From contig NZ_CP126539.1 in the NCBI RefSeq assembly GCF_030177755.1, positions 3,780,001 through 3,844,000 of the forward strand: DNA of 64,000 nucleotides, in the 5' to 3' direction. Of this stretch, positions 36,870 through 45,670 are shown piece after piece. The notes below the pieces were generated by a model. It saw only the letters and a program-made list of their open reading frames with translations. It ran no database searches and was not told the DNA's origin. The number at the start of each line of letters is the position of its first letter. The first letter of the stretch is position 1. The DNA comes from Devosia sp. RR2S18. Lineage in GTDB: Bacteria > Pseudomonadota > Alphaproteobacteria > Rhizobiales > Devosiaceae. The translations under genes were made by a program, and so were the position numbers.

Positions 36870-38414
36870 TCAATCGCCCAGCTTTGCAGCATAGTTCCAC
36901 GGCAGCAGATCGTTGATGCGGCTCTGCTTGTAGTCGGCGATGATGGCGTGGAGTGTTGCGGCCAGCCAGGCATAGGGATCGACAGCGTTGAGCTTGCAGG
37001 TTTCGATCAACGAGGCGATGACAGCCCAGTTTTCAGCACCGGCATCATGGCCGGCGAAGAGCGCGTTCTTCCGGTTCAGCGCGATCGGGCGGATGGTCCG
37101 CTCAACGGTATTGTTGTCGAGCTCGATGCGGCCATCGGTGAGGAACAGCACTAACCCCGACCAGTATTTGGCGATGTAGCTCAAGGCCTCCCCAAGCGGC
37201 GCTTTCGCGGAGACGCGGGCGCGATGAAGGTCGAGCCAAGCCTTTGTCCGGGCGACGGCTGGTCCGGATCGTTCCTGGCGAGCAGCGAGACGCTGTTCGG
37301 GGCCCAGGCCTCGGATCTCGGCTTCGATGGTATAGAGCTCGCCGATGAGCCGCACACCCTCTTCCGCAATCGGGGCGGTGCCGGCGCGCGTGATCTCGAT
37401 CAGCTTGCGACGGGCATGGGCCCAGCAATAGGCGAGTTGGATACCCGCGCCGACGCGGCCGGGCGCGATCAGTCGGTTGTAGCCGGCATAGCCATCCACC
37501 TGCAGGATGCCGCCAAAGCCCTGCAATATCTGTTCGGCATGAAGACCACCTCGGCCCGGGGCATAGGTGAAGGCAACACCGGGTGGTGCGGTGCCATTCC
37601 AGGGACGATCATCGCGGGCCAGGGCCCAGAAGTATCCGGTCTTGGTTTTGCGGGCACCGGGATCGAGCACTGGCGCGCGAGTTTCATCCATGAACAGCTT
37701 GGATGAGCGCTTCAGATCCGCCATTAGGGCAGCATAGACCGGACGCAACTCGAAGGCGGCCCGACCAACCCAGTCGGCCAGCGTTGAGCGGTCCAGATCA
37801 ACACCCTGACGACTGAAGATCTGCGCCTGGCGATAGAGCGGGAGGTGGTCCGCATACTTGCTGACCAGGACATGGGCGACCGTGGCCTCGGTCGGCAGCC
37901 CGCCAGGGATCAGCCGAGCGGGCGCCGGCGCCTGCACCACGCCGTCGGTGCAGGACCGGCAGGCATATTTGGGGCGACGGGTCACGATCACGCGGAACTG
38001 GGCCGGGATCACGTCGAGCCGCTCGGAGACGTCCTCGCCGATGCAGTGCAGCCCGCCGCCACAGCCACAGACCAGGCTTTCGGGTTCGATGATCTCTTCG
38101 ATCCGCGGCAGGTGTTTGGGGAGTGAACCACGATTGGTACTGCGCGGCTTGGCCGGACGTCGGGCCAGCCGGTCCTCGGCGTCCTCCGCGGCCTGGACAA
38201 CCGCGATTGCCATTTCCAGATCCTCCAGCGCCAGCTCGAACTGGTCCGGGTCGCTCTTTTCCGATCGACGCCCGAAGGCCGCCTGCTTGAACGCGGCAAC
38301 CAGCTTTTCCAGTTGAGCGATCCGCTCGTCCTTGCGCTGATCACGCACCTCCGCTGCGATCAGCATCGCCTTGAGGGCAGCAATGTCATCGGGAAGTTCG
38401 GCGGCATCGAGCAT
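36870..38414 (-). CDS. tnpC: IS66-family transposase TnpC
   Basis: 514 residues. N-terminal leucine-zipper region (LEKLVAAFKQAAFGRRSEK), zinc-ribbon-like Cys cluster ('VCGCGGGLHCIGED', 'YACRSCTDG'), DDE core ('SKLFMDETRAPVLDPG', 'LQVDGYAGYNRL', 'IELDNNTVERTIRP'), and the IS66_C end 'RINDLLPWNYA'. No defects seen. Confidence 0.95.
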   Translation of the reverse strand: MLDAAELPDDIAALKAMLIAAEVRDQRKDERIAQLEKLVAAFKQAAFGRRSEKSDPDQFELALEDLEMAIAVVQAAEDAEDRLARRPAKPRSTNRGSLPKHLPRIEEIIEPESLVCGCGGGLHCIGEDVSERLDVIPAQFRVIVTRRPKYACRSCTDGVVQAPAPARLIPGGLPTEATVAHVLVSKYADHLPLYRQAQIFSRQGVDLDRSTLADWVGRAAFELRPVYAALMADLKRSSKLFMDETRAPVLDPGARKTKTGYFWALARDDRPWNGTAPPGVAFTYAPGRGGLHAEQILQGFGGILQVDGYAGYNRLIAPGRVGAGIQLAYCWAHARRKLIEITRAGTAPIAEEGVRLIGELYTIEAEIRGLGPEQRLAARQERSGPAVARTKAWLDLHRARVSAKAPLGEALSYIAKYWSGLVLFLTDGRIELDNNTVERTIRPIALNRKNALFAGHDAGAENWAVIASLIETCKLNAVDPYAWLAATLHAIIADYKQSRINDLLPWNYAAKLGD

Positions 38415-38483
38415 GGCCAGAATCTACCAGATCAGGCGCCGCCGATCCCGCAAAAAGACCAGCCCTGAGTCATCCTGCCGCAG

Positions 38484-38837
38484 TTATTCGACCGCTTCTG
38501 GTGCCCGCGCTTCTACCGCCCGAACCCGCCGCCAGTCGAGCCCAGAGAACAGCGCCTCGAACTGCGCGTGGCTCAACGTCATCAGGCCGTCCTTCACCGC
38601 AGGCCAGCTGAAGTTGTGCTCTTCGAGGCGCTTGTAGGCCATGACGAGACCCGTGCCATCCCAGTAGAGCAACTTCAGCCGATCGCTTTTGCGAGCACGG
38701 AACACGAAGACCGTGCCGGTGAACGGGTCCTCGTGCAACACGTTCTTGACCAGCGCAGCCAGGCTGTCGTGACCTTTGCGGAAGTCGATCGGCTTGGTGG
38801 CTACCATGATCCGCACCCGGTTCGAGGGGAAGATCAT
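38484..38837 (-). CDS. tnpB: IS66-family accessory protein TnpB
   Basis: 117 residues: 'VRIMVATKPIDFRKGHDSLA' and 'TVFVFRARKSDRLKLLYWDG' are the IS66 Orf2 signature. Needed for transposition; role unknown. Overlaps tnpA by 4 bases. Confidence 0.95.
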   Translation of the reverse strand: MIFPSNRVRIMVATKPIDFRKGHDSLAALVKNVLHEDPFTGTVFVFRARKSDRLKLLYWDGTGLVMAYKRLEEHNFSWPAVKDGLMTLSHAQFEALFSGLDWRRVRAVEARAPEAVE

Positions 38838-39226
38838 GTGATCGCCGTCAGTGCACGAACGACCGAAGCAATCCGGCGCGCGGAGGCGCCTGGCTCCAGC
38901 CGGATGACCACCGATCCCAGCACGATCTCCGGCCCGACCGCCGCCACTGGTTCCGCCGCCGTTACATCCTCAACGACTGGAGCGACCATCAACGTCGCGA
39001 ACTCCATCTGGTCCTTTGGCGCCGGTAGCACCAGCTTCCCGTTTCTAGCCATCGTCCGCCACGAGGAGACATGGTTGGCCTTCAGACCATGCCGCAGCGC
39101 GACCTCGCCCACCGTGGTCCCAGGTCGAAGTGTCTCGGCGACAATCCGAGCCTTCTCATCATCGGGCCATTGCCGGTTGCGGCGGCGCCTACCGCCACTT
39201 GTGAGAAACTCCAATGGAGCGTCCAT
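38834..39226 (-). CDS. tnpA: IS66-family protein TnpA (HTH)
   Basis: 130 residues: HTH_Tnp_1-like 'RQWPDDEKARIVAETLRPGT' and 'VGEVALRHGLKANHVSSWRT', then a linker and 'VIRLEPGASARRIASVVRAL'. First gene of the IS66 operon. Confidence 0.93.
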   Translation of the reverse strand: MDAPLEFLTSGGRRRRNRQWPDDEKARIVAETLRPGTTVGEVALRHGLKANHVSSWRTMARNGKLVLPAPKDQMEFATLMVAPVVEDVTAAEPVAAVGPEIVLGSVVIRLEPGASARRIASVVRALTAIT

Positions 39227-39437
39227 GGAGAACCTCCCGCACCAACTTCAATCCGTGCGGAATCTCATGGCTGACAAAAGAACGGAAGGTGGGGCGGGAA
39301 CACCGCTTACCATCTAGCTGCTGAGTGAACGAAAGGTCAGGTGGTCGCAGGGAAGCTCAGATCCGGTGAGTGCACCATTCCGCGGCAGGGCGTAGGCGGC
39401 CACTAGGATGAAGGCCGCTGATACTGGAAGATGTGGC

Positions 39438-39713
39438 ATGGAATCGCGATTCGAATCTCACATCCCTATTCACGTGACCTCCGGCCAGATCAGGGCGGCG
39501 CGCGCCTTCCTAGGCTGGTCCCGAGAAGAGGCAGCTTCCGCGTGCGGAGTGAGCAGAGCGACCCTGGCGCGGCTGGAACAGAGTGACCACCTCCTCAAGA
39601 GCAGTACACTTGCGAGTATACTGCAGGCCTTCGAGGCTCGTGGCGTAGTTTTCTTTCAGGACCAGTGGGGGTGTGGTGTCGCTCTAAGACACGCGCCGGG
39701 GCACAGCAGCTAA
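39438..39713 (+). CDS. XRE-family small transcriptional regulator
   Basis: 91 residues from ATG 39438. HTH_3 domain: 'VTSGQIRAARAFLGWSREEA' and 'ACGVSRATLARLEQSD', then 'STLASILQAFEARGVVFFQD', the usual fusion of helix-turn-helix and short strand. Cytosolic DNA-binding protein; targets unknown. Next to the right end of the IS66 element, so its promoter may be altered by the insertion. Confidence 0.8.
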   Translation: MESRFESHIPIHVTSGQIRAARAFLGWSREEAASACGVSRATLARLEQSDHLLKSSTLASILQAFEARGVVFFQDQWGCGVALRHAPGHSS

Positions 39714-39795
39714 CCTTACCCGGACCAGTGTGGCCGGGTTAAGCATAAAGTCTTGGATGCCTTTACCACCTGAGTGAGAGCGATCGCAGTCGGCC

Positions 39796-40107
39796 TCAAG
39801 TAGTCTTATCAGCAGTAGCAGCTGCTTTATGGTGGCGAATGACCTCGTCAATAACAAAACGCAGGAAGCGCTCTGCGAACACCGGGTCTAAGCGAGCCTC
39901 GAGAGCCATTTGGCGGAGGCGGGAAATCTGAAGATCCTCTCGCGCGGGGTCTGCTGCCGGCAACTGATTGGCAGCCTTCAACTCACCGACCTTCTGCGTC
40001 AGCTTGAATCTCTCGGATAAGATGAAAATGAGGGAGGCGTCCAGGTTGTCGATGCTTGATCGCAACGCCACGAGCTCTTGTGGAATAGCATGATGGTCGA
40101 TGATCAT
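39796..40107 (-). CDS. Chorismate mutase, AroQ-fold (type II)
   Basis: 103 residues. Family pattern 'LVALRSSIDNLDASLIFILS' (first helix, Arg and Asp conserved), 'ERFKLTQKVGELKAANQLPA', 'REDLQISRLRQMALEARLDP' and 'FAERFLRFVIDEVIRHH'. Converts chorismate to prephenate. It is the last gene of a minus-strand group with aroQ and the TRAP genes; why a catabolic operon should carry it is unclear. The alternative of an isochorismate-pyruvate lyase seems less likely because the tail matches alphaproteobacterial mutases. Confidence 0.85.
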   Translation of the reverse strand: MIIDHHAIPQELVALRSSIDNLDASLIFILSERFKLTQKVGELKAANQLPAADPAREDLQISRLRQMALEARLDPVFAERFLRFVIDEVIRHHKAAATADKTT

Positions 40108-40131
40108 TTAGCTCCGAGGCGGCACCAGCTT

Positions 40132-40308
40132 CTATGCATCTCCCACGATCACATTAACCGTGCCGGTGCCCTTACAAGCGGGGCACGATTTCCCGTCGAT
40201 GTTGCCTCTCCCCGAGCAGTTTGGGCATACGCCCTGCCCTGATTGTTTGCTGCCCGGGGGGGCTTCGTCGGCAGGCTTCCGATCAGGATTCTTGTTTTCG
40301 TCGCCCAT
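40132..40308 (-). CDS. 58-residue protein with two CxxCxGxG zinc motifs
   Basis: Starts ATG 40308, stop TAG at 40132. Hydrophilic N-terminus (MGDENKNPDRKPADEAPPGS), then 'VCPNCSGRGNIDGKSCPACK' and 'GTGTV': two CxxCxGxG units as in the DnaJ zinc domain, without the J domain. Similar stand-alone fingers are fused to or found beside metabolic enzymes, role unknown. Lies between the chorismate mutase and aroQ, same strand, so probably in the operon. Confidence 0.65.
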   Translation of the reverse strand: MGDENKNPDRKPADEAPPGSKQSGQGVCPNCSGRGNIDGKSCPACKGTGTVNVIVGDA

Positions 40309-40364
40309 GTTTCTGCCACCCTAAGTTATTGCGGAGGAGGCTGGGGAGTGCAAGTGCACGCAGC

Positions 40365-40814
40365 CTAAACGGCATTAGTTTCGGCCTTGGAGATCATCTT
40401 CTCAATTGCGCGAACAGCCACACCATAGCCTTCAGCACCGAGGCCCGCCATCACCGCTGTCGCCACCATCGATACATATGACCGATGGTAGATCTGCTCC
40501 CTACGGTGCACATTGGTGATGTGGAATTCGATGATCGGTCCGCTGAACATTTTGAGGGCGTCGAGCAGAGCGAGCGAGGTAAAGGTGAAGGCGGCCGGAT
40601 TGATGATGATGGCTGCTGCCTCATCGATCGCTTCGTGAACCCACAGTATCAGCTGCTCTTCGCTGTTTGTCTGGCGAAACTCTAGAGGGCGATCTGGCGA
40701 CGCCACTCGGCACAATGCTTCAACCTCCGCGAGAGTGGTATGCCCATAGATGTGGGGCTCGCGTTTTCCCAAGCGGTTCAGGTTGGGACCATTCAGTACA
40801 TAGATCGGTTTCAT
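40365..40814 (-). CDS. aroQ: Type II 3-dehydroquinate dehydratase
   Basis: 149 residues from ATG 40814, chosen over 40820 because AGGA lies 7 bases before it. Motifs: 'NGPNLNRLGKREPHIYG' with the catalytic Tyr/Arg loop, 'FRQTNSEEQLILWVHEA', 'INPAAFTFTSLALLDAL', and 'EFHITNVHRREQIYHRS' with the catalytic His. Interconverts 3-dehydroquinate and 3-dehydroshikimate. In this operon with a TRAP importer the catabolic direction, quinate to protocatechuate, is likely. Confidence 0.9.
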   Translation of the reverse strand: MKPIYVLNGPNLNRLGKREPHIYGHTTLAEVEALCRVASPDRPLEFRQTNSEEQLILWVHEAIDEAAAIIINPAAFTFTSLALLDALKMFSGPIIEFHITNVHRREQIYHRSYVSMVATAVMAGLGAEGYGVAVRAIEKMISKAETNAV

Positions 40815-40823
40815 ATTCATATC

Positions 40824-42125
40824 CTAGCCTTGGTAACCGAACAGCCTTGGAAGCCAAAGGACCGTGTCAGGCACGAAGGTGAACAACATCAAAGCGCCCA
40901 GAAGCGCAAACAGGAAGGGGAGTACGTCGACAACGAGCTCACGCATGGTCGAGCCAGAGATTCTGGTCATGATGAACAGCAGCAATCCGAACGGTGGAGT
41001 AATCAGACCGAGCATGATGTTTACGACCACGACAACTCCCAGATGCACCATATCGATACCGAGTGCCTGGGCTGTCGGAATCAGGATTGGTACGATAACC
41101 AGCAGGATCGTCGTGCCCTCTAGAAGGCAACCGAGTAGCAGCAGCAGAATATTCATCGCGATCAAAAAGGTGATCGGATTCAGATCCCATGACACCAAGA
41201 TCGCGCTGAGGCTCCGAGGTATGTTCTCGATGGTTACGACGTAGTTGAAGACCAAGGCGCCCGCGATGAGCATGCCGATCGAAGCGGTCGTTTTGGAGCT
41301 GGTGGCAAGAGATTTGTAGAGCTCTTTCGCGCTTACGCTGCGATAGATGACCACCGAAACTACCAGGGCGTAAAACGCGGCAATCGCAGCCGCCTCCGTG
41401 GGTGTGGTTATGCCTCCGTAGATGCCGAACATCAGGACAGCCGGCATCATCAGGACCGGAAGAGCCTCCCACGTCATTCGGGGAATCTGCCGGAGCGGCG
41501 TTGGAGCCTCGATCGGGAACTGTTTGATCCGTGCGGTGATGGTGATGAGCACCATCATCGACAAGCACATGAGCAAACCCGGAACCACGCCAGCAAGGAA
41601 GAGGTACCCGATCGACGCGTCCGAAATCAGCGCGTAGAGCACCATAGGAATAGAGGGAGGGATGATCGGACCAACTACCGCAGTGGCCGCCGTGAGTGCA
41701 GCAGCGTAGCTCGGAGTGTATTTGCCGTCCTTGGTCATCATGAACTGCATCATCTTGCCGCTGCCCGCAGCGTCGGCAACCGCCGACCCGGACATCCCGG
41801 CAAAGACCATAGACTGGAGCACGTTAACCTGTGCCAGCCCGCCTCTAAACCGGCCGACAAGCGCGTCGCACCACTTGAGCAAACGTTCCGAGAGGGAACC
41901 GGAGTTCATGATCTCGGCAGCCAGGATGAATAGCGGCACGGCCAACATGATGTAGTTGGAGTACATGCCGTTGAGAAGCTGTTCAGCAGCGATGCCCATG
42001 TCCTGCCCGCGTGCGAGCAAGTACATGATGGAACCGCATATCATCGCCAGTCCCATTGGCAAGCCGAGTAGAGCCAGACCGACGATTGCAACCAGAGCTA
42101 GGTTAAAGGGAAGGGACAGCATCAA
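40824..42125 (-). CDS. TRAP transporter large membrane subunit (DctM)
   Basis: 433 residues, about 12 membrane segments. DctM signature: 'LPMGLAMICGSIMYLL', 'MVFAGMSGSAVADAAGSGKM', 'GPIIPPSIPMVLYALIS', 'GGITTPTEAAAIAAFYAL' and 'LGLITPPFGLLLFIM'. Drives Na+-coupled uptake with the small subunit and periplasmic binder of the same operon. Overlaps dctQ by 4 bases. Substrate most likely quinate, shikimate or 3-dehydroshikimate by context. Confidence 0.93.
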   Translation of the reverse strand: MMLSLPFNLALVAIVGLALLGLPMGLAMICGSIMYLLARGQDMGIAAEQLLNGMYSNYIMLAVPLFILAAEIMNSGSLSERLLKWCDALVGRFRGGLAQVNVLQSMVFAGMSGSAVADAAGSGKMMQFMMTKDGKYTPSYAAALTAATAVVGPIIPPSIPMVLYALISDASIGYLFLAGVVPGLLMCLSMMVLITITARIKQFPIEAPTPLRQIPRMTWEALPVLMMPAVLMFGIYGGITTPTEAAAIAAFYALVVSVVIYRSVSAKELYKSLATSSKTTASIGMLIAGALVFNYVVTIENIPRSLSAILVSWDLNPITFLIAMNILLLLLGCLLEGTTILLVIVPILIPTAQALGIDMVHLGVVVVVNIMLGLITPPFGLLLFIMTRISGSTMRELVVDVLPFLFALLGALMLFTFVPDTVLWLPRLFGYQG

Positions 42126-42640
42126 ACACCTGAGCTCACTTTGGTAGGATCGGATTCCCGGTCATCCCTGCCCCAGATGGCCCGGCAACCCCGCCAGAAC
42201 TGCCTGATGATCACTGCTACAGCGAATATGGGATAGATGGCGTAGAGGTAGTCGAAACGGATATTCAGATACGCGGTCTCTTCCACCTTCATGAAAGTCA
42301 CGTAGTCGAGCACGGCAGGTAGCGAGATGCCGAACAAGGCGATCACTGCTATGGCGGTCACAACCACCATCACGCGAAACACCCCCTTGCTTGCAGTGCC
42401 GTAAAAGAGATCGAATCGGATCTCCTCGTGATCAGCGACGACGAAGGCGGTCCCGAAGAGTACCAGCCAGAGCCAGAGGACCACGCTGATCTCATGCGTC
42501 CACCCGATAGACATGTTGATGAGATAGCGGGCAACGATCTGAAGAATGAATACCGCGAACATCGCCGCGAGCATCCCCGCAAGCACGTTTTCTGCGCGAG
42601 CATGCAGCCAGGCTCCAGCCCGGGCTAGACGTCCATACAT
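42122..42640 (-). CDS. TRAP transporter small membrane subunit (DctQ)
   Basis: 172 residues with four membrane segments; DctQ motif 'WTHEISVVLWLWLVLFGTAF' and 'RFDLFYG'. Works with the large subunit. Separated from dctP by a strong hairpin (42685-42714). Confidence 0.9.
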   Translation of the reverse strand: MYGRLARAGAWLHARAENVLAGMLAAMFAVFILQIVARYLINMSIGWTHEISVVLWLWLVLFGTAFVVADHEEIRFDLFYGTASKGVFRVMVVVTAIAVIALFGISLPAVLDYVTFMKVEETAYLNIRFDYLYAIYPIFAVAVIIRQFWRGCRAIWGRDDRESDPTKVSSGV

Positions 42641-42684
42641 CGAGAGTAGACTCCGTTCGGCGAGTTACCGGCCGATAGCATAAA

Positions 42685-42714
42685 GATGGCGAGGTTACTT
42701 GAAACCTCGCCATC
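42685..42714 (-). promoter_or_regulatory. Intercistronic hairpin between dctP and dctQM
   Basis: GATGGCGAGGTT / AACCTCGCCATC, 12-bp perfect stem, 6-base loop, followed on the minus strand by TTTA only. Partial terminator or 3'-end stabiliser that would give more binding protein than membrane subunits. Confidence 0.7.
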
Positions 42715-42727
42715 CTCCAGGCGCCTC

Positions 42728-43708
42728 TTAGAGGGCGTTGATCTGGTCCAGCACGCCTTCCGGCCAAGACTCTGACAGCTCAGAGTCTAGGTACTTCTGC
42801 TGCGCGAAGGAGCGGAAGGCATCGAGGTCCGGCTCATAGATCTTCAGACCGGCATTTTCGAACTGCGCAACCAGCTCCTCTTCCTGCTTGAGGTGTGCCT
42901 GCTGGCTAAAGTCAATTGCCGCGTCAGCGGCAGCTTGGAACTCAGCCTGCTGCTCTGGCGACAAAGAATCCCAAGTACCTTTGTCCACCACCAAAAGGTC
43001 ATAACCGACGAGGTGCGAGGTCAGGACGATCTGTGACATCACTTCGAAAAACTTCATGTTCTCGACGTTCGGCAGTGGATTGTCCTGGCCGTCGATAGCT
43101 CCGGTCTGCAGCCCTGTGTAAACTTCAGCATATGCCATCGGAGTGGGGTTAGCGCCAAGGGCCTCCCCAAGGAATTGCCATGCGTCTCCGCCCGGCATGC
43201 GCAGCTTCACCCCAGCCATGTCTTCAGGGGTGTTGATCTCCTTGTCGATGCGCAACCCGACCTGCCGCGTACCGAAATACGTCGGCCCCAGGATATGGAT
43301 GCCGAGCTGATCTTCGGCCATCTTCTTGAACTCGGCGCCGAGTTCGCTATCGAAGAAAGCGCGCAGGTGCTCAGCATCGCGGAACAGATATGCGGAGGTC
43401 AAGACGGACCACTCGGGGATCTGGTTCGATATATCCTGAGGGGCGATGTTCCCCATCTCGAGGTTGCCGCGCTGCAGGGCGACAAGTTCGGTTCCCTGCT
43501 TGAACAGGTTTCCACCGTAATAAGGCTCGAAGGTAAACTCGTCGCCAATCTGGCTGGCGAACAGCTCCATCATCTCAGCTCGAATGTCCTGCTCCGAGAA
43601 CACTGCGGAAAACCGAATTACCGAGTCGTCCTGGGCAAAGCTCGGCAGAACAGTTGCGAGCATCAGGCCACCGGCAATGAGGGCCCGCCGGGTTAGTGAA
43701 AAGTTCAT
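42728..43708 (-). CDS. TRAP transporter periplasmic binding protein (DctP)
   Basis: 326 residues from ATG 43708 (GGGAGG 7 bases before; the open frame begins at a TTG two codons earlier). Signal with TRRALIAGG, cleaved after SFAQ. DctP pattern: 'GNLEMGNIAPQDISN', 'HILGPTYFGTRQVGLR', 'INTPEDMAGVKLRMPGGDAW', the conserved Arg that holds the ligand carboxylate, and 'EVYTGLQTGAIDGQDNPLPN'. First gene of an operon with dctQM and aroQ. A TetR-type operator lies 96 bases upstream. Confidence 0.93.
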   Translation of the reverse strand: MNFSLTRRALIAGGLMLATVLPSFAQDDSVIRFSAVFSEQDIRAEMMELFASQIGDEFTFEPYYGGNLFKQGTELVALQRGNLEMGNIAPQDISNQIPEWSVLTSAYLFRDAEHLRAFFDSELGAEFKKMAEDQLGIHILGPTYFGTRQVGLRIDKEINTPEDMAGVKLRMPGGDAWQFLGEALGANPTPMAYAEVYTGLQTGAIDGQDNPLPNVENMKFFEVMSQIVLTSHLVGYDLLVVDKGTWDSLSPEQQAEFQAAADAAIDFSQQAHLKQEEELVAQFENAGLKIYEPDLDAFRSFAQQKYLDSELSESWPEGVLDQINAL

Positions 43709-43803
43709 AGTCAATCCTCCCTTGGGCGATAGCCCAACATTTCTGCCTTAAGCGGCACTCCCCGGAGCTTCACTCAGGGAAGCGTCCGTCCGCAGCACTT
43801 TGT

Positions 43804-43817
43804 ACGAAATGGTTCGT
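43804..43817. promoter_or_regulatory. TetR-type operator, site 1: ACGAAATGGTTCGT
   Basis: Palindrome ACGAA-ATGG-TTCGT between divergent dctP and gntR. Shares its pattern with sites at 45671 and 46430. Confidence 0.6.
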
Positions 43818-43964
43818 TCATGTCAACGCCATGCTGCATCGACGAGCAAGATACAGCACCAAAATCATCAGTCAATACGCGGATCATCAGATGGTTTTCT
43901 CCTTGTCAGGCGCTTCACACCCCAAAGGCAGGGTGGTATTCGTCTGGGGGAAAAGGAGCAGCAA

Positions 43965-44666
43965 GTGTCTTCAAGCAACGGAATGGTCGTGTCGGTGAGC
44001 AGGGGCGAGCAGCCCGGGGAAACCATTGGAGCCACAGCTTACCGGCGGTTGCGGAGAGATATCATCAACGGGGAGCTGCTACCCGGCCAGAGGCTGCGCT
44101 TAGAGAACCTGCGAGAACGGTACGGAGTGAGTGTCAGTACTCTCCGCGAAATTCTCAGCCAGCTGGTCAGCGAGTCTTTCGTAGTGGCTGAGGGGCAACG
44201 GGGGTTTGAGGTGAGTGCTGCTACCGCCAACGACCTAAAGGAAGTGGGCGACCTGCGCCTGCTGCTGGAAAATCACGCGCTAGCACTGTCGCTCAAGCAG
44301 GGAGACCTGGATTGGGAGGCTGCGGTAGTTGCGGCCTTTCACAAGCTCTCCTCGATCGAGCAGCGGCTTCTAAACGGCGAGACAGAGCATACTCCGGCTT
44401 GGATCGCCTGCGACTTCGCCTTCCATCAGGCGCTCATCTCGGCCTGCAACTCACGTTCGATGTTGACGCTGCATTCATCGGTGTTCGACCGCTTCCTGCG
44501 CTATCACATGATAGCCAAGAGCTTCAGGGGGGCAGGAGTTGCGAAGGACCACGAGGCACTGTTCCAGCTTGCGCTCGCGCGCGACGTAGAAGGCGCTCAG
44601 AGGATGCTGGAGGGACACGTGAGCAAGGGCATCAAGCACATATTGGCGACGGGTACCCTGACCTAG
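43965..44666 (+). CDS. GntR-family regulator (FCD/FadR type)
   Basis: 233 residues from GTG 43965, which has AAAAGGAG 7 bases before; the frame is open further up but lacks a ribosome site. Winged helix: 'ATAYRRLRRDIINGELLPGQ' and 'RLENLRERYGVSVSTLREIL', then the all-helical FCD ligand domain with metal-type His/Asp ('CDFAFHQALISACNS', 'KDHEALFQLALARDVEGAQR', 'MLEGHVSKG'). Divergent from the TRAP operon; it may sense a pathway acid. Confidence 0.88.
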   Translation: MSSSNGMVVSVSRGEQPGETIGATAYRRLRRDIINGELLPGQRLRLENLRERYGVSVSTLREILSQLVSESFVVAEGQRGFEVSAATANDLKEVGDLRLLLENHALALSLKQGDLDWEAAVVAAFHKLSSIEQRLLNGETEHTPAWIACDFAFHQALISACNSRSMLTLHSSVFDRFLRYHMIAKSFRGAGVAKDHEALFQLALARDVEGAQRMLEGHVSKGIKHILATGTLT

Positions 44667-44669
44667 TCG

Positions 44670-45668
44670 TCATCCCGAACTGGCAACGGCCTCTTCAAAA
44701 GTCTTGGTCATCGCTTTCACGTCAGCCGCCCTACCGGTAAACAGCTCTAATGCCCTAACCGCCTGGAAGATGGCCATTCCACCGCCGGAGAGAACTGCAG
44801 AGCCGCGAGAGCGAGCCTTTTGTACGAGGGCAGTCTCTCGCGGAAAATACACAACGTCCGCCACCCACTGGTCAGGAGCGATCCCGTCGGGCTCGACAGG
44901 AACGCCCGGAAACTTGGTCATTCCAACAGGAGTTGCATTTACCACTCCCGAATACCCGCTGAGGTCCGCCGGGTTCTCATGAAGGGCTCGGCCGGAGACT
45001 TGATCTAGCCCAAGGCGCGAAAGAAGGCTTTCTGCCCGAGCCAGATCCTTGTCGACAATATCCAGATTCCTCGCACCAAGAGCCACCAAGGCGTGCGCCA
45101 CCGCCGCACCCGCACCACCGGCGCCGATCTGTAGTACCCGATCTTTCCGGACGTCGCCGAGGCTTCTTCTGAAGCTTTCGGCGAAGCCCCAGACATCGGT
45201 ATTGAACCCTTTCTTCAGACCTGAGCCAAACACGACAGTGTTCACTGCGCCGATGGAACTAGCTTCGGGAGAAAGTTCGTCGAGAAAAGAGAGCACCGCT
45301 TGTTTGAAAGGGTACGTCACGTTCAGCCCGCTGAAACCAGACGCATGGGCGGCCTGCACCACATCGCCCAGAACGGAGTCGGAGTACCCAAGCTGATCGA
45401 AGTCGATGAGGTGGTACTTGTAGGCCAGTCCTAAGCGAGCACCCTCCTGCTCGTGCATCAGCGGGGAGAGAGAGCCCGCAATACCCCTGCCGACCAAGCC
45501 TATGGTCACGTTCTCAGCTGTTGGGTGCAGGTGCTGCGCTCTCAAACCACTGAGATAGGACGATGGCTCTTGAGCTGACACGCGTACAACTTTCCCACTT
45601 GAATTGATTGGCAGCCCTTGTTTCCGAGAGTCCGGCGACGCTACAAGAAACTCCCAGAGCCTACACAT
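44670..45668 (-). CDS. Shikimate/quinate dehydrogenase-like protein (AroE family)
   Basis: Core domains: 'GLVGRGIAGSLSPLMHEQEG' (substrate Ser), 'GLNVTYPFKQAVLSFLDELS' with catalytic Lys, 'LQIGAGGAGAAVAHALVALG' (Rossmann) and 'GVVNATPVGMTKFPGVP'. Reduces dehydroshikimate or, in catabolic members, oxidises quinate/shikimate with NAD(P). From ATG 45668 it has 332 residues; this is longer than usual (~280) and would place the start 3 bases from the operator at 45671, so GTG 45581 (303 residues) is a good alternative. Stop is 4 bases from that of gntR. Confidence 0.85.
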   Translation of the reverse strand: MCRLWEFLVASPDSRKQGLPINSSGKVVRVSAQEPSSYLSGLRAQHLHPTAENVTIGLVGRGIAGSLSPLMHEQEGARLGLAYKYHLIDFDQLGYSDSVLGDVVQAAHASGFSGLNVTYPFKQAVLSFLDELSPEASSIGAVNTVVFGSGLKKGFNTDVWGFAESFRRSLGDVRKDRVLQIGAGGAGAAVAHALVALGARNLDIVDKDLARAESLLSRLGLDQVSGRALHENPADLSGYSGVVNATPVGMTKFPGVPVEPDGIAPDQWVADVVYFPRETALVQKARSRGSAVLSGGGMAIFQAVRALELFTGRAADVKAMTKTFEEAVASSG

Positions 45669-45670
45669 GT

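Larger units (their letters stand above)
36674..39310 (-). mobile_element. IS66-family insertion sequence with 8-bp target duplication
   Basis: 2637 bp. Ends begin GTAAGCGGTGTTC on both sides in inverted orientation (36674-36686 and 39298-39310), typical of IS66. The 8-bp direct repeat CATCTAGC is exact at 36666-36673 and 39311-39318. Carries tnpA, tnpB and tnpC on the minus strand; ~195 bases between the tnpC stop and the left end hold no convincing gene, only an open stretch without a start codon ('NSEGAIAFMRGNNVVQFPRP'). Confidence 0.95.

Noticed and set aside
39796..40107. Isochorismate-pyruvate lyase (PchB) instead of chorismate mutase
   Set aside because: The helix pattern and R-H-H tail fit alphaproteobacterial chorismate mutases better, and no siderophore or salicylate genes are nearby.
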